DNA of 6,424 bases from a bacterium (GTDB lineage: Bacteria > Atribacterota > Phoenicimicrobiia > Phoenicimicrobiales > Phoenicimicrobiaceae). Under the pieces are notes generated by a model. It worked only from the letters and a program-made list of their open reading frames with translations. It was not told the DNA's origin and did no database searches. The position numbers and the translations under genes are program-made. Position 1 is the first letter of the stretch. Each line of letters starts with the position of its first letter. Where the stretch lies: NCBI GenBank assembly GCA_018819665.1, contig JAHJOY010000312.1, positions 1-6,424 on the forward strand. The letters run 5' to 3'. This document shows, piece after piece, positions 6,137 through 6,424 of this stretch.

Positions 6137-6319
6137 ATGGTTATTGATCCGGTATGTAAGATGAAAGTAGATAAATTGACAGCAAAATTTAAAAGCACAT
6201 ACAATGATAAAATTTTATATTTTTGTTCTGCAGGATGCAAAAAAAAGTTTGATGATTATCCTGAAAAATATATTGGTAAAGAAGAGAAACACCAACCACC
6301 AATGCATGGATGTTGTTAG
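6137..6319 (+). CDS. Small YHS-domain metal-binding protein
   Basis: This 60-residue protein is nearly all YHS domain, a treble-clef-like metal-binding module often found next to or fused with heavy-metal P-type ATPases. It has VIDPVCKMKV (C7), an aromatic strand KILYFCSAGC (C30, C34) and KKFDDYPEKYI, as in typical YHS sequences. The tail HQPPMHGCC adds H52, M56, H57, C59 and C60, potential soft-metal ligands outside the core domain. There is no signal peptide or membrane segment, so it is likely cytoplasmic. The start is ATG 6137 because the strong ribosome site sits at 6122-6131. With a 16-base gap from the ATPase stop, it is very likely translated from the same mRNA. A copper-handling role, such as chaperone or delivery to the pump, is inferred from context. 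Confidence 0.9.
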   Translation: MVIDPVCKMKVDKLTAKFKSTYNDKILYFCSAGCKKKFDDYPEKYIGKEEKHQPPMHGCC

Positions 6320-6424
6320 TTTAAGATTAGGATGAACAAAAAAATATATTTGATTAAGGAAAATAAAATTAATTGCTAACAGTAGAACTTTTAATTGCAG
6401 ATAATTATAAATCTTCTTTAAATG
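6320..6424. other. Non-coding or unresolved tail of the window
   Basis: These 105 AT-rich bases show no clear terminator hairpin. An ATG at 6332 opens only 15 codons (stop at 6377-6379). A TTG at 6373, overlapping that stop, opens a frame reading LLTVELLIADNYKSSLN to the window edge. It could be the start of another gene, but the ribosome site is weak (AAGGAAA about 6356-6362) and too little is visible to call it. Confidence 0.3.

Noticed and set aside
3373..6319. Mercury resistance operon
   Set aside because: The thioredoxin-like block resembles proteins near mercury genes, but no merA, merB, merR or merT is present, and the pump has Cu+ motifs (CPC, YN, MxxSS).
6332..6379. 15-codon frame starting ATG 6332
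   Set aside because: It is too short, with no recognisable sequence and only a weak ribosome site. It could be chance in AT-rich DNA.

Overview
The window is a single-strand (+) stretch of AT-rich bacterial DNA, roughly one third G+C by eye, with short intergenic gaps and mostly good Shine-Dalgarno sites. The gene content (Rrf2 regulator, CysM-type cysteine synthase, divergent YchF-like protein, cobalt/ECF-type ABC ATPase, copper P-type ATPase) and short dispersed repeats in the gaps suggest an anaerobic, low-GC bacterium, perhaps an uncultivated lineage. This is inference; no rRNA or other phylogenetic marker is present to settle it.

Layout. Positions 1-504 hold the 3' part of a CbiO/EcfA-like ABC ATPase whose Walker A lies off the left edge. 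Positions 505-786 are a non-coding gap with a perfect 8-bp hairpin, an extended -10 promoter and CGAGATAC repeats. A YchF-family P-loop protein follows (787-1860). The next gap (1861-1969) carries a near-consensus promoter overlapped by a perfect 9-bp inverted repeat, a likely Rrf2 operator. Then come four closely spaced genes: an Rrf2 regulator with four clustered cysteines (1970-2386), cysM-type cysteine synthase (2436-3344), a Cu+ P1B-type ATPase (3373-6120), and a 60-aa YHS-domain protein (6137-6319). The last 105 bases hold no gene that can be supported.

The most unusual object is the copper ATPase. Its actuator domain is interrupted, in frame, by about 100 residues that look like a small thioredoxin-fold domain (IEILYF strand, CPNY active-site-like motif, GSPT cis-proline motif, and a later NCRVY cysteine). 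Without it the protein would be about 815 residues, normal for a two-HMA CopA. The insert falls in the first hairpin of the actuator domain and is bounded by an imperfect 12-bp direct repeat exactly 102 codons apart. The 5' end of this gene is also odd. The open frame begins at a TTG right after a stop codon with no ribosome site. A well-placed ATG with a good ribosome site lies in another frame and runs onto an A7 slippery heptamer in the right phase for a -1 shift into the ATPase.

Working model (inference): the Rrf2 protein senses Fe-S, thiol or metal status and controls its own promoter and the downstream genes. CysM supplies cysteine, the ATPase exports Cu+ (or another thiophilic metal) with an added thiol domain, and the YHS protein binds metal beside it. 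Together they would form a metal/thiol stress operon.
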